Source: Neobacillus driksii (GTDB lineage Bacteria > Bacillota > Bacilli > Bacillales > Cytobacillaceae). From it: a stretch of DNA of 64,000 bases. The notes under the pieces were generated by a model that searched no databases, was not told the origin of the DNA, and saw only the letters and a list, made by a program, of their open reading frames with translations. The stretch spans positions 16,353 to 80,352 of the forward strand of contig NZ_JACCBX010000021.1 in assembly GCF_013409995.1 (NCBI RefSeq). The letters run 5' to 3'. Below are positions 25,298-34,356 of the stretch, in pieces; position 1 is the stretch's first letter, and the number at the start of each line of letters is the position of its first letter. The position numbers and the translations under genes are program-made.

Positions 25298-27265
25298 CTA
25301 CTTTACTTTCGAACCGTTCGGTAATGTTTGGTCAACTGTGGCTAACGATAAAGAGCCGTCTTTCGAACCAGCCAGTATCATTCCTTGTGATAATTCACCA
25401 CGCAGTTTCACCGGCTTTAGGTTTGTAATACAAATTACTTTTCTGCCAACTAGCTCCTCAGGCTTATAATATTGGGCAATTCCAGAGACCACTTGACGCT
25501 TTTCATAGCCTAAATCCAATTGAAGCTTTAAAAGCTTATCTGCCTTTTTAACTGGTTCAGCTTGAATAACTTCTGCTACTCTTAAATCAATTTTCATAAA
25601 ATCGTCTATAGCAATTTCTGCAATTTCTTCCGGTTTTTCTTCCTGTTTAATTTCTTGTTTTTCTTCCACCACAGGAGTTGAACCTCCCATTTTGCCACGA
25701 ATAAATTCAACCTCGTCTGCAATTTCAAGACGTGGGAACAATGGATTTCCTTTTGTGACCTTTGTTCCATTTGGAATAGTACCAAAGGAAGCTAGACTCT
25801 CCCATGTTTTAAGTTCCTCATCCTGAATGCCAAGTTGTTGAAAAATACCACTAGGTGTCACAGTCAAGAAAGGCTGAAGTAGAATAGCTGTTCTTCTTAA
25901 AGATTCAGCTAAATGTACCATTACACTAGCCAGTTCGTCTTTTCGTTCTTCTGATTTTGCCAAGGTCCATGGCTGTGTTTCATCTATATACTTATTGGTA
26001 CGACTTACCAATTGCCAAATCGATGTTAATGCCACTGAAAACTCCATTTTCTCCATTGCTTCCTCGTATTTAGCGACTGTTTCACGATTTATTTGAAGTA
26101 ACGCTTCATCGAATTCACCCGTAGAACCAGTATACGAAGGAACAACACCATTGAAATATTTCTCAATCATTGCCACTGTTCGATTTAATAGGTTGCCAAG
26201 GTCATTAGCTAAATCGAAATTGATTCGTTCAACAAATCCCTCTGGTGTAAATACCCCGTCAGCACCAAATGGCACTTCTCGGAGTAAATAATAACGAAGG
26301 GCGTCTAGACCATAGCGGTCAATTAATGTAACAGGATCCACTACATTTCCTTTTGATTTGGACATTTTTCCGTCTTTCATTAAAAGCCAGCCATGAGCAA
26401 AAACCTTTTTAGGAAGTGGCAGATCTAAAGCCATTAACATGATCGGCCAATAAATCGTATGGAAACGAACAATTTCTTTCCCAACAAGGTGAACATCTGC
26501 AGGCCAGTAATTTAAATATTTACTATCATTATCTGTTCCATAGCCAAGGGCTGTGATGTAGTTTGATAACGCGTCAATCCAAACATAAATGACGTGCTTC
26601 GGATTTCCAGGTACTTTTACTCCCCAATCAAAGGTCGTTCTAGAAACTGCTAAATCCTCTAAACCAGGCTTGATAAAATTGTTTATCATTTCATTTTTAC
26701 GTGATTCCGGCTGGATAAACTCTGGATTTTCTTCATAGTATTGAAGCAATCGATCGACATATTTACTCATTTTAAAGAAGTAGGATTCTTCTTTAACTAT
26801 CTCTACGCCTCTGCCACAATCAGGGCAATTTCCTTCAACTAACTGGCGGTCTGTATAAAAGGACTCGCACGGAGTACAATACCATCCCTCATACTTATCC
26901 AGGTAGATATCCCCTTGTTCAAGTAGTCTAGCAAAAATCTTTTCGACAACTTGCTTATGTCTCTCTTCCGTTGTTCGAATAAAGTCATCATAAGAAATAT
27001 CAAGCTTTTTCCATAAATCCTTAATTCCATCAACAATTTCATCCACATACTGCTGCGGGGATATCCCCTTTTCCTCCGCTTTGCGCTGTATCTTTTGCCC
27101 GTGCTCGTCTGTTCCTGTTAAATACATTACATCAAATCCGCGCATCCTTTTATAGCGTGCCATTGCATCTCCAGCTACAGTAGTATAAGCATGGCCAATA
27201 TGTAAATTTCCGCTCGGATAATAAATCGGAGTGGTGAGATAAAAGGTTTTTAATTTTTCTTGCAT
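25298..27265 (-). CDS. metG: MetG, methionyl-tRNA synthetase
   Basis: A class I aminoacyl-tRNA synthetase charging tRNA-Met. It has the HIGH motif as HIGHAYTTVAGDAMARYKR, a zinc knuckle (CTPCESF and CPDCGRG), the KMSKS loop (GKMSKSKGNVVDP) and a C-terminal EMAP-II/ARC1-like tRNA-binding domain at about 550-655 (IDLRVAEVIQAEPVKKADKLL). The length of 655 aa is typical of the long form. GGAGG lies just upstream of the ATG. No T-box leader is visible ahead of it. Confidence 0.97.
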   Translation of the reverse strand: MQEKLKTFYLTTPIYYPSGNLHIGHAYTTVAGDAMARYKRMRGFDVMYLTGTDEHGQKIQRKAEEKGISPQQYVDEIVDGIKDLWKKLDISYDDFIRTTEERHKQVVEKIFARLLEQGDIYLDKYEGWYCTPCESFYTDRQLVEGNCPDCGRGVEIVKEESYFFKMSKYVDRLLQYYEENPEFIQPESRKNEMINNFIKPGLEDLAVSRTTFDWGVKVPGNPKHVIYVWIDALSNYITALGYGTDNDSKYLNYWPADVHLVGKEIVRFHTIYWPIMLMALDLPLPKKVFAHGWLLMKDGKMSKSKGNVVDPVTLIDRYGLDALRYYLLREVPFGADGVFTPEGFVERINFDLANDLGNLLNRTVAMIEKYFNGVVPSYTGSTGEFDEALLQINRETVAKYEEAMEKMEFSVALTSIWQLVSRTNKYIDETQPWTLAKSEERKDELASVMVHLAESLRRTAILLQPFLTVTPSGIFQQLGIQDEELKTWESLASFGTIPNGTKVTKGNPLFPRLEIADEVEFIRGKMGGSTPVVEEKQEIKQEEKPEEIAEIAIDDFMKIDLRVAEVIQAEPVKKADKLLKLQLDLGYEKRQVVSGIAQYYKPEELVGRKVICITNLKPVKLRGELSQGMILAGSKDGSLSLATVDQTLPNGSKVK

Positions 27266-27479
27266 TTGATACCCTCCTAGTAGTAAACAATCGACATTTC
27301 TATTAAAACATTATTACCTTTTTTCATCCTCTTATATCATCAAAATATACCCAAAAATCAATAAATGTGCAATAAAGCCTAAAAATAAGCTTTAGATTTA
27401 TTTTACCATTTTTCTTATCTCCCCCCAAAAAAATGGAACCTCAGTCGAAACTTATATTATTAAAATAGAAGATTATTGT

Positions 27480-27735
27480 AGTTTTTTGTCGAATTTTACA
27501 ACGGTGTTAAGAATGTAATTTTAAAAAAACAATAATGTTAAAAACCCTTTTCACCTGAATGACCATTCATTATAGATTGATATATCAACATTCCTATGAA
27601 ATGATAATATTTGCCATTATTTTTCACCATAAAATAATTGACGGAAATGGGAATGGCTGGTATCATAAATTTATAAAAATAATGTCGAATAATGACGAAT
27701 TGATAGAGAAATAAATTAATAGGTTAAATACGAGA
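27480..27735 (+). promoter_or_regulatory. abrB promoter with tandem Spo0A boxes
   Basis: TTGACG (27638-27643) and TATCAT (27661-27666) are 17 bp apart. Just downstream, at about +10 to +27, lie TGTCGAA (27683-27689) and TGACGAA (27693-27699), two Spo0A boxes exactly 10 bp apart. The same pair occurs at the B. subtilis abrB promoter, where Spo0A~P represses. A third box, TGTCGAA at 27487-27493, lies 150 bp upstream. A GAGGAG ribosome site precedes abrB. The rest of the 481-bp gap is AT-rich and shows no gene. Confidence 0.85.
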
Positions 27736-27747
27736 GGAGCTATTAAA

Positions 27748-28032
27748 ATGAAATCTACAGGTATTGTCCGTAAAGTTGATGAATTAGGTCGTGTAGTTAT
27801 TCCTATCGAATTGAGAAGAACACTTGGTATCGCTGAAAAAGACGCACTTGAAATCTACGTTGATGATGAGCGCATTATCTTAAAGAAATACAAGCCTAAT
27901 ATGACTTGCCAAGTTACTGGTGAAGTTTCTGATGACAACTTAGCACTTGCTGGCGGAAAGTTAATCCTTAGCCGTGAAGGTGCCGAACAGTTAGTAAATG
28001 AGATCAAAAGCCAATTTGAATTAGTAAAATAA
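27748..28032 (+). CDS. abrB: AbrB, transition-state regulator
   Basis: A DNA-binding repressor of stationary-phase and sporulation genes during growth. The 94-aa protein carries the swapped-hairpin N domain (MKSTGIVRKVDELGRVVIPI, about 1-50) and the C-terminal multimerisation part with the single Cys in MTCQVTGEVSDDN. It is the only gene on the plus strand in the left housekeeping block, as in B. subtilis, and is divergent from metG. Repression by Spo0A~P is expected from the two boxes downstream of its start site. Confidence 0.97.
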   Translation: MKSTGIVRKVDELGRVVIPIELRRTLGIAEKDALEIYVDDERIILKKYKPNMTCQVTGEVSDDNLALAGGKLILSREGAEQLVNEIKSQFELVK

Positions 28033-28040
28033 TATAAATG

Positions 28041-28072
28041 AAGCTTCTCCTAAATCAGGAGAAGCTTTTTTA
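28041..28072 (+). terminator. intrinsic terminator after abrB
   Basis: AAGCTTCTCCT pairs perfectly with AGGAGAAGCTT around AAATC, followed by TTTTTA. It lies in the short space between the convergent abrB and rsmI ends and may serve both. Confidence 0.85.
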
Positions 28073-28074
28073 TA

Positions 28075-28956
28075 TTATTGGTCGATATGGTAGGCCTGAT
28101 ATACTTCACGTTTGTTTATGCTGCGATCTTTCGCCGTCTGTTTAATTGCCTCTTTTGACGAAATATCTTTTACATTTATGTAGTGATTTACATGTTCTTC
28201 AATCGACAAGGTTTCCCACCAGGAACTTTCTTCTTCCTTTAGTGTATTTTCATCCGCACCTTCAATAATCAAACAAAATTCCCCGCGAATTTCATCCTGA
28301 TGTACCCACTCCAATAACTCAGATAAGTTTCCTCTTATAAATTCCTCGAATTTTTTGGTTAATTCCCTACAAATAGCCGCTTTACGATTACCGAGAATTT
28401 CATACATTACGGTTAATGTTTCCTTCAGTCGATGAGGCGACTCATAGAAAACAAGAGTTCCTGTTTGCCTCTTTAAACACTCTAACTCTGTCCTCTTTTC
28501 CTTTTTACTTCGGTTTAAGAATCCATAAAAATAAAAGGGCTGACAGGTAAGTCCTGAGGCAATTAATGCTGGCAGTGCTGCATTAGCTCCTGGTAACGGC
28601 ACCACCGTTACTTTCTCACTTATCGCCGCCTCTACAAGCTCATATCCTGGGTCTGAAATAGCCGGCATACCAGCATCACTCACCAAAGCAATTTTCAACC
28701 CTTCCTTAATTTTATGGATAAGCTTTTCTCCGCTTGATTCTTTATTATGTTCATGATAACTGACAACTGGAGTTTGAATTTCAAAGTAATTGCATAACTT
28801 CTTTGTATTTCTTGTATCCTCTGCTGCAATCAAATCTGCTTCCTTTAATATCCTTACAGCACGAAAGCTCATGTCCTCAAGGTTGCCAATTGGTGTTGGG
28901 ACAAGATACAGTATTCCTTTTTGCGCCTCATTTTCAAAGCTCTTTTGCTGCCACAT
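28075..28956 (-). CDS. rsmI: RsmI, 16S rRNA 2'-O-ribose methyltransferase (C1402)
   Basis: A SAM-dependent tetrapyrrole-methylase-fold enzyme that 2'-O-methylates C1402 of 16S rRNA. Motifs are LYLVPTPIGNLEDMSFRAV, AAEDTRNTKKLCNYF, LVSDAGMPAISDPGYELV and VVPLPGANAALPALIASG, all in family order. The length of 293 aa is normal. It lies 12 bp after trmN-like yabB; in B. subtilis a GIY-YIG gene (yazA) separates the two. Confidence 0.95.
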   Translation of the reverse strand: MWQQKSFENEAQKGILYLVPTPIGNLEDMSFRAVRILKEADLIAAEDTRNTKKLCNYFEIQTPVVSYHEHNKESSGEKLIHKIKEGLKIALVSDAGMPAISDPGYELVEAAISEKVTVVPLPGANAALPALIASGLTCQPFYFYGFLNRSKKEKRTELECLKRQTGTLVFYESPHRLKETLTVMYEILGNRKAAICRELTKKFEEFIRGNLSELLEWVHQDEIRGEFCLIIEGADENTLKEEESSWWETLSIEEHVNHYINVKDISSKEAIKQTAKDRSINKREVYQAYHIDQ

Positions 28957-28968
28957 TTAAACAACCCC

Positions 28969-29712
28969 TTATTTTTCTCCATATAAAATCTTTCTGACTT
29001 CTGCTGTATATTCCCCCAGTTCATTATAAACAAATAAAGGTGGGAGTATTTTTAAATCAGGACTACCATCCTTGATCGCTTCAATTAGTAATGTATTTGC
29101 CTCTTTTCCCTGCTTTGGATAGACAAACTGAATGCGCTTCGGTTCAAGGCGATACTGCCGCATGACCGTAATGATATCCATCAGCCTTCCTGGACGATGA
29201 ACAAACGCCACCTTCCCGCCCTGTCTCACCAATTGGCTTGAAGCCTTTACAGCGTCTTCAAGAGTACACAGGATCTCATGACGGGCAATCGCTAAATGTT
29301 CATTCGGATTTATCTCTTCTTTTGATGGTGTTAGAAAATAGGGAGGATTGCAGGTAACTACATCATATTTTCCATACCCCAATTGTTTTGGCATTTCTTT
29401 TATATCACCATGAATCATCTGAAGGCGTTCCTGAAGATTGTTATATTCAATACTTCTGACTGCCATGTCATAAAGACGTTCTTGTATCTCTACACCGATA
29501 ATATTCCCCTTTGTACGAGCGCTTAAAAATAATGGAATAACACCATTTCCACTGCAAAGATCAATAATATTCCCTCTTTGTATCGGGACATACACAAATC
29601 GAGCGAGTAAAACCGCATCGAGCGAAAAAGCAAAAACTGACGGACTTTGGATAACCCTTAGATTCTCAGCAAGCAAGTAATCCAGCCGTTCATCACCCTT
29701 TAACATAACCAT
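28969..29712 (-). CDS. yabB: YabB, TrmN6-like tRNA (adenine-N6) methyltransferase family
   Basis: A SAM-dependent N6-adenine methyltransferase-fold protein, related to TrmN6 which modifies A37 of tRNA-Val. SAM motif I is IIDLCSGNGVIPLFLSAR, and the catalytic NPPY motif reads VVTCNPPYFLTPSK. The ATG at 29712 (MVMLKGDERLDYLL) has AGAGG eight bases upstream and gives 247 aa. The exact substrate in Bacillus is inferred from the family only. It forms an RNA-modification pair with rsmI. Confidence 0.9.
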   Translation of the reverse strand: MVMLKGDERLDYLLAENLRVIQSPSVFAFSLDAVLLARFVYVPIQRGNIIDLCSGNGVIPLFLSARTKGNIIGVEIQERLYDMAVRSIEYNNLQERLQMIHGDIKEMPKQLGYGKYDVVTCNPPYFLTPSKEEINPNEHLAIARHEILCTLEDAVKASSQLVRQGGKVAFVHRPGRLMDIITVMRQYRLEPKRIQFVYPKQGKEANTLLIEAIKDGSPDLKILPPLFVYNELGEYTAEVRKILYGEK

Positions 29713-29734
29713 CCTATACACCTCTAAATATTAT

Positions 29735-29766
29735 GTAAAAAAATAAGGTTGACCTGTGTCAACCTC
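29735..29766 (-). terminator. intrinsic terminator after yabA
   Basis: On the minus strand AGGTTGAC pairs with GTCAACCT around ACAG and is followed by TATTTTTTT. It implies that yabB-rsmI depend on read-through or on their own promoter. Confidence 0.82.
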
Positions 29767-29772
29767 TTGATG

Positions 29773-30144
29773 TTATTTCTTATTAAGAAAGGAGAGACAA
29801 AATAAGCAATCGCCTTCCTTACGTAAGCTTCCAAAATGAAGATTACAAATGTGAAATCCTTCTTGGTATAGACGAGCAAGATTATCATAACCTTCTCCGA
29901 TATCTAAAGTCCGATCTCCGGCAGATACACGAGAAGTTGTCCCTTTTTTAACTTTCTCATCCTTTTTTTCTTTGTCCGTGGTTACATCTAAACGGCGTCT
30001 TAGATGTTCGTTTTCTAGCTTTAAATAGTGATTCTCTTCTAGTATTTCGGCTAAATGCTGCTTTAATTCCCCGAGCTGTTGGTAAAGATGGCCAATTTGT
30101 GTTTCCATATTACTTACTGATTCAAATATCTCTTTTTTATCCAC
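29773..30144 (-). CDS. yabA: YabA, replication initiation control protein
   Basis: YabA binds DnaA and the DnaN clamp and restrains over-initiation at oriC. The N-terminal half is a coiled coil that tetramerises (IFESVSNMETQIGHLYQQLG, then LEENHYLKLENEHLRRRLD). The C-terminal half is a zinc-binding domain (FHICNLHFGSLRKEGDCLFC). The GTG at 30144 gives 123 aa with AGAGG eight bases upstream; a GTG three codons earlier is too close to that site. It lies 12 bp after ricT. Confidence 0.95.
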   Translation of the reverse strand: MDKKEIFESVSNMETQIGHLYQQLGELKQHLAEILEENHYLKLENEHLRRRLDVTTDKEKKDEKVKKGTTSRVSAGDRTLDIGEGYDNLARLYQEGFHICNLHFGSLRKEGDCLFCLSFLNKK

Positions 30145-30156
30145 GTCGCACACCTC

Positions 30157-30984
30157 TTAATCTGTGGATTGTATAGACAAGGCACCTTCTTTAATGATTT
30201 CGTCCAATGTATACTCCAGAACTCGATCCTGTTCCTTTAGTTCCACCTGAAGTACCCGCTCTAATATATTTAATCCTACCACTTTTCCTCGACCTTGAGG
30301 AGTTTCAATCATTTCACCCAAATCCGGAAGTTGTTCCTTAGCAGCTTCATATTCATCATTTTCATATTTTAGACAGCACATAAGTCTACCGCATAAACCG
30401 GATATCTTAGTAGGATTCAATGAGAGATTTTGGTCCTTCGCCATCTTAATGGACACAGGATCAAAATCACCTAAAAATGTGGAACAACATAGCATCCTTC
30501 CACATGGGCCAATTCCTCCAAGCATTTTTGCTTCGTCCCTGACACCGATTTGGCGCAATTCGATTCTTGTCCGAAAAATGGACGCTAAATCTTTTACTAG
30601 CTCACGAAAATCTACTCTTCCGTCAGCAGTAAAATAGAAAATTATTTTATTTCGGTCAAATGTATATTCAACATCGACTAGTTTCATATCTAATTGATGT
30701 CCATTTACTTTTTCATTACAAACATCATATGCTTCCTGGGCAGCTTGTTTATTTTCTTCAACAATCATTCGATCCTTGTGATCTGCAATTCTCACTACCT
30801 TTTTTAAAGGTAAAACGACATCATGGTCTTCAACCTGTTTACGTGGAACCACGGCCCTGCCATATTCTACGCCGCGCACCGTTTCGACAATTACAAAGTC
30901 GTCCTTTTGAATTGAGAGGTCTCCAGGATCAAAATAATAGATTTTACCCGCTTTTTTAAAGCGTACTCCTACAACATCATACAA
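30157..30984 (-). CDS. ricT: RicT (YaaT), PSP1-domain protein
   Basis: RicT forms the Y-complex with RicA and RicF, which carries Fe-S clusters and assists RNase Y-dependent mRNA maturation as well as sporulation, competence and biofilm formation. The 275-aa protein has a C-terminal PSP1 domain (about 60-145) and a conserved cysteine array, GPCGRMLCCSTFLGDF and LCGRLMCCLKYENDEYE, that fits cluster binding. It overlaps the holB stop by 8 bp. The gene order holB-ricT-yabA is standard. Confidence 0.95.
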   Translation of the reverse strand: MYDVVGVRFKKAGKIYYFDPGDLSIQKDDFVIVETVRGVEYGRAVVPRKQVEDHDVVLPLKKVVRIADHKDRMIVEENKQAAQEAYDVCNEKVNGHQLDMKLVDVEYTFDRNKIIFYFTADGRVDFRELVKDLASIFRTRIELRQIGVRDEAKMLGGIGPCGRMLCCSTFLGDFDPVSIKMAKDQNLSLNPTKISGLCGRLMCCLKYENDEYEAAKEQLPDLGEMIETPQGRGKVVGLNILERVLQVELKEQDRVLEYTLDEIIKEGALSIQSTD

Positions 30985-31990
30985 ATGAAGATCCCTCCTG
31001 CAAATTCAACACAAGCTCTTCCATCATTAGCTGCGGATTCATATTAGCCGCAAGCTTCCTTTTTGCCTCGAGAATAGCCGACATTTGATCCGATAACCGC
31101 CGTCCGGATGTTTCAAGAGCGTACTGTCTTAACCGTTCACTTTCAGCTTTAAAGACGATTTGCTCCTGTTTATCTAGTTGTATATATAATAAATCCTTAA
31201 AAATAAGAAGTAAAAGATCTAAACCACGATTAATCTGTTCTTTCTCTTTAAAGTGTGAGAACCAATCTCCTTGAAGAGTTACCATTGCTTCTAAAGGATT
31301 TTTTCTCAACACCTCATATAATTTTAACACTATTTTTTGAGCTTGTGCAAACCAATCATCGACATTTAATTCATAAGCCTCATCAAGGTTATTTGTCAGC
31401 TGTGCTAATAAGGGCGCTTTCATTGGATTTACGCCGTTTTCAGTCAGTTGATTAATCATCGCTAATGGAGATAATGGTTTAAATGATAAAATTTGGCACC
31501 GTGAAAGGATGGTTGGCAGCAATTGTTGTGGCTGCTCTGATAATAGAAAGGCTGTTGTTTGTGAGTTGGGTTCCTCTAGAAACTTTAACAAACTATTTGC
31601 TGCACTCACACTCATTTTATCAGCATCACTAATCATATAAACCTTTCTAGACGATTCCACACCTTTTTTCGAGAACTCCTCCTGGAGATCTTGAATCTGT
31701 TGTTTCTTAATCGATAACCCATCAGGCTCAACCTTATGGACATCTGGGTGATTACCACTATTAATACGGCGGCAATTATGACAGTTCTCACATGGTTTAA
31801 ATCCTTCTATTAAAGAATCACAAAATAATGCTTTTGTGATTAATAAGGTAATTTCTTTTTTTCCAGTCCCTCTGATTCCTTCAAGTAAGTAGGCGTGGGC
31901 GACTCGCTGTTTCAACAAACTGTTCTTTAACATTTTTAGCACGGCAGGCTGAAGCTCTTCTAGTTGATCCCATGTTTTTACCAAGTTCAT
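30977..31990 (-). CDS. holB: HolB, DNA polymerase III delta-prime subunit
   Basis: The clamp-loader delta-prime subunit, an AAA+ fold protein that helps load the DnaN sliding clamp. It shows the P-loop-like LLEGIRGTGKKE, the zinc-binding cysteines CENCHNCRRINSGNHPD, the block VYMISDADKMSVSAANSLLK and the SRC motif TILSRCQILSF. The start is uncertain: GTG 31993, ATG 31990 and TTG 31984 are all open, and the TTG (reading MVKTWDQLEELQP) has the best spacing to GGGTG. In B. subtilis yaaR lies between darA and holB; here only about 24 bp does. Confidence 0.94.
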   Translation of the reverse strand: MNLVKTWDQLEELQPAVLKMLKNSLLKQRVAHAYLLEGIRGTGKKEITLLITKALFCDSLIEGFKPCENCHNCRRINSGNHPDVHKVEPDGLSIKKQQIQDLQEEFSKKGVESSRKVYMISDADKMSVSAANSLLKFLEEPNSQTTAFLLSEQPQQLLPTILSRCQILSFKPLSPLAMINQLTENGVNPMKAPLLAQLTNNLDEAYELNVDDWFAQAQKIVLKLYEVLRKNPLEAMVTLQGDWFSHFKEKEQINRGLDLLLLIFKDLLYIQLDKQEQIVFKAESERLRQYALETSGRRLSDQMSAILEAKRKLAANMNPQLMMEELVLNLQEGSSFV

Positions 31991-32014
31991 CACCCACTTA
32001 GATTTAAGTTAGAT

Positions 32015-32344
32015 TTAAAAATGCATAAATTGTTCGATTGGAAGTACAAAGACTGTGGCTCCGCCAACTTCCACTTCAACTGGATAAGGTACAAAAGAGT
32101 CTGCATTTCCTCCCATTGGGGAAACTGGTGCAACTAATTGGTCCCGAGCTCTACAGTTATCTTTTATGATTTGCAAGGCTCGATCTACACGAATATCTTC
32201 TGTTCCAATCATAAAGGTGGTGTTGCCAGATTTCAAAAAGCCGCCTGTAGTGGCAAGCTTTGTCGCTCTAAAATTATTATCAACCAGCGCTTTTGATAAC
32301 CGATTGCTATCCTGGTCCTGAACAACAGCGATGATAAGTTTCAT
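32015..32344 (-). CDS. darA: DarA (YaaQ), cyclic di-AMP-binding PII-like protein
   Basis: A trimeric PII-like receptor for the second messenger c-di-AMP. The 109-aa product has the same length as the B. subtilis protein and keeps MKLIIAVVQDQDSNRLSKAL, the loop KLATTGGFLKSGNTTFMIG and the C-terminal VGGATVFVLPIEQFMHF. The ATG at 32344 was chosen because the eight codons upstream are not conserved. In B. subtilis its upstream neighbour is tmk; here a 28-kb sugar island intervenes, so darA must be read from a promoter of its own. TATAAT at about 32386-32391 is a candidate -10. Confidence 0.95.
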   Translation of the reverse strand: MKLIIAVVQDQDSNRLSKALVDNNFRATKLATTGGFLKSGNTTFMIGTEDIRVDRALQIIKDNCRARDQLVAPVSPMGGNADSFVPYPVEVEVGGATVFVLPIEQFMHF

Positions 32345-32500
32345 CTCTACCAACCCCTTCGTCAACATTCATATATCTTTCCTATATTATAACAGGTATT
32401 TGTCCTCGTTACATTGATATTCGACAGAGGTTGTATTCGAAAGTTGTCTGAAATTTTATTATGGGCTGCCTAGCAAAATTAACTTATATGTCTTATATGC

Positions 32501-32533
32501 AAAAAAGCTGACCCATTTTAAGTCAGCTTTTTT
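32501..32533 (-). terminator. strong terminator at the left end of the sugar island
   Basis: AAAAAAGCTGAC pairs perfectly with GTCAGCTTTTTT around a 9-nt loop. It is symmetric, so it can stop transcription from both sides, and it isolates darA from the ABC permease operon. Confidence 0.88.
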
Positions 32534-32544
32534 CTCAACACCAA

Positions 32545-33438
32545 TCAACCTTTTACAGATCCTGCTGCAATACCTTCTACAATACGATCACTTAAAATAA
32601 AGTATGCTATTAATACCGGGATAATACTAATCATCAATGTCGCACCTATTGCGCCCCAATCCGTCAAATACTGTCCTACGAAGTTGTTTACCCCAACAGT
32701 AATGGTTTTCCATTTGTCTGAGCTTAGGAATGTATTAACGAATACGAATTCGTTCCAGTTATAAATCATGTTGATGATGACAGTGGTCGAAAGCACTGGT
32801 ACTGTCATCGGAAGTGTAATTTGGAAGAAAATCCGGTGGATCGAACAGCCATCCACAACGGCTGCTTCTTCAATCTCCCGTGGAATGGTTTTGTAAAATC
32901 CTGTTAAAATCATAATCGTAATCGGCAAGTTAAATGCTACATACGATAAGATAACGGACATTGGATTATCAATCATATTTGCTGTTTTAAAGAAATTAAA
33001 TAATGGTATTAAGGTTGAATGAAGCGGGATCATATATCCAGCCATAAACAAGCCTAGGACCAATCCACTTAACTTCCATTCCATTCTCGTAATAGCAAAT
33101 GTTACAAAGCTGGCAAGGATAACAGTAATTACAACTGCAGCCACCGTGTACAACACACTATTAAAGAAGTAAACATCGATATGACCTGCTGTCCAGGCCT
33201 TCGCGTAGTTGCCCCACTGTGGATCTTGCGGGAGCGCAAACGGGGACATCCCGAAAACTTCCTGATTTGTTTTTAAGGAGAACAGGAATAACCATATGAG
33301 CGGGTACACCTGTATGATTGCAATTACTCCTAGGATAAAATAAAGAATTCCATATCCAATTTTGTTTCCTAGTGTTTTACTCGTTTTATAAGAAGCTGAT
33401 AGGGTCGTTTTTTGTGTTTCTAGTGCAACTCTACTCAT
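32545..33438 (-). CDS. carbohydrate ABC transporter permease (MalG type, XynG-like)
   Basis: The inner-membrane permease of a CUT1-type sugar importer, with six predicted helices. The EAA loop that docks the ATPase reads EEAAVVDGCSIHRIFFQITLP. The ATG at 33438 (MSRVALETQK) has GGGGAG eight bases upstream and gives 297 aa. It follows the other permease by 17 bp. The gene order two-component system, binding protein, permease, permease matches Geobacillus stearothermophilus xynDCEFG for xylo-oligosaccharides, so this is probably the XynG equivalent. No ATPase gene is present; a shared MsmX-type ATPase is likely. Confidence 0.9.
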   Translation of the reverse strand: MSRVALETQKTTLSASYKTSKTLGNKIGYGILYFILGVIAIIQVYPLIWLFLFSLKTNQEVFGMSPFALPQDPQWGNYAKAWTAGHIDVYFFNSVLYTVAAVVITVILASFVTFAITRMEWKLSGLVLGLFMAGYMIPLHSTLIPLFNFFKTANMIDNPMSVILSYVAFNLPITIMILTGFYKTIPREIEEAAVVDGCSIHRIFFQITLPMTVPVLSTTVIINMIYNWNEFVFVNTFLSSDKWKTITVGVNNFVGQYLTDWGAIGATLMISIIPVLIAYFILSDRIVEGIAAGSVKG

Positions 33439-33455
33439 CCTTTTCACTCCCCTTT

Positions 33456-34331
33456 TTAATAGTCGACATCTTTTGTATTAAGTAACTTTTGAATTACCCA
33501 TGTTGCAACAATACAAATGACCAATAAACCGAATCCAATAGCGCTTCCGTAACCGAAGTTATACTTACTGAACGCTTCTGTATACATGTATGATGCCATA
33601 ACCTCAGAGGCTCCGTTAGGTCCGCCGCCAGTTAAGACGAAGATCAAGTCAAAGTACTTTAACGAACCGACAATCGCCAGGATGACCATGACTTTGATTA
33701 CACCTGCGATTAAAGGAACCTTAATTTTATAAGCAATTTGAATGGAAGTGGCTCCATCAATTTTTGCAGCCTCAATCAATTCTTCCGGAACATTTTTTAA
33801 TGCTGCATAGAAAATAATGATATAGAAACCTGCATATTGCCATACGATTGGAAAGAAGAGCGCATATAATACGATATTAGAATCCGCTAACCATAGCGGA
33901 GGATTGTCAACGCCAATCAACACTAGTATTCTGTTAAGCATACCGTTCGTAGGGTCAAAAATTTTCGCCCAAAGCTGTCCGATAGCGACAGAAGATAATA
34001 ACATTGGGATTAAGTAAATTTTTCTTAAAAAGTTAGCACCTTTGATCTTACTCGCTAATATCAGCGATAAAATCAAATAACCTACCAAGCTTAAAGTGGA
34101 AAAAAGACCTAGTAAAAGGGAATGCCATGCACTTTGCCAAAACTTTGTGTCCTTTGCTAATTCAATGTAATTCTCTAAACCGATGAATTTCATCTTACCG
34201 ATGCCGTTCCAGTCCATTAGACCGTAATATCCAGTTAAGACAATCGGGATATAGATTAATAGCAGAATAAGAAGTAACGATGGAAGTACGTAAAGGCTGA
34301 TTACCCATTTGTTTGACATTACACTTTTCAT
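33456..34331 (-). CDS. sugar ABC transporter permease (MalF type, XynF-like)
   Basis: The partner permease of the CUT1 importer: 291 aa with six helices, the first at about 11-31 (SLYVLPSLLLILLLIYIPIV). The EAA motif is EELIEAAKIDGATSIQIAYKIK. It has GGGAG seven bases ahead of the ATG. It is separated from its binding-protein gene by a hairpin and a 242-bp palindromic repeat, which probably lowers its expression relative to the binding protein. The substrate, xylo-oligosaccharides, is inferred from the neighbouring genes. Confidence 0.9.
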   Translation of the reverse strand: MKSVMSNKWVISLYVLPSLLLILLLIYIPIVLTGYYGLMDWNGIGKMKFIGLENYIELAKDTKFWQSAWHSLLLGLFSTLSLVGYLILSLILASKIKGANFLRKIYLIPMLLSSVAIGQLWAKIFDPTNGMLNRILVLIGVDNPPLWLADSNIVLYALFFPIVWQYAGFYIIIFYAALKNVPEELIEAAKIDGATSIQIAYKIKVPLIAGVIKVMVILAIVGSLKYFDLIFVLTGGGPNGASEVMASYMYTEAFSKYNFGYGSAIGFGLLVICIVATWVIQKLLNTKDVDY

Positions 34332-34356
34332 GTTTATACTCCCTTCTTATTTGGAA

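Noticed and set aside
27266..27747. T-box riboswitch upstream of metG
   Set aside because: The metG leader is short and lacks a T-box sequence, specifier loop or terminator/antiterminator pair; the long AT-rich stretch belongs to the abrB promoter side.
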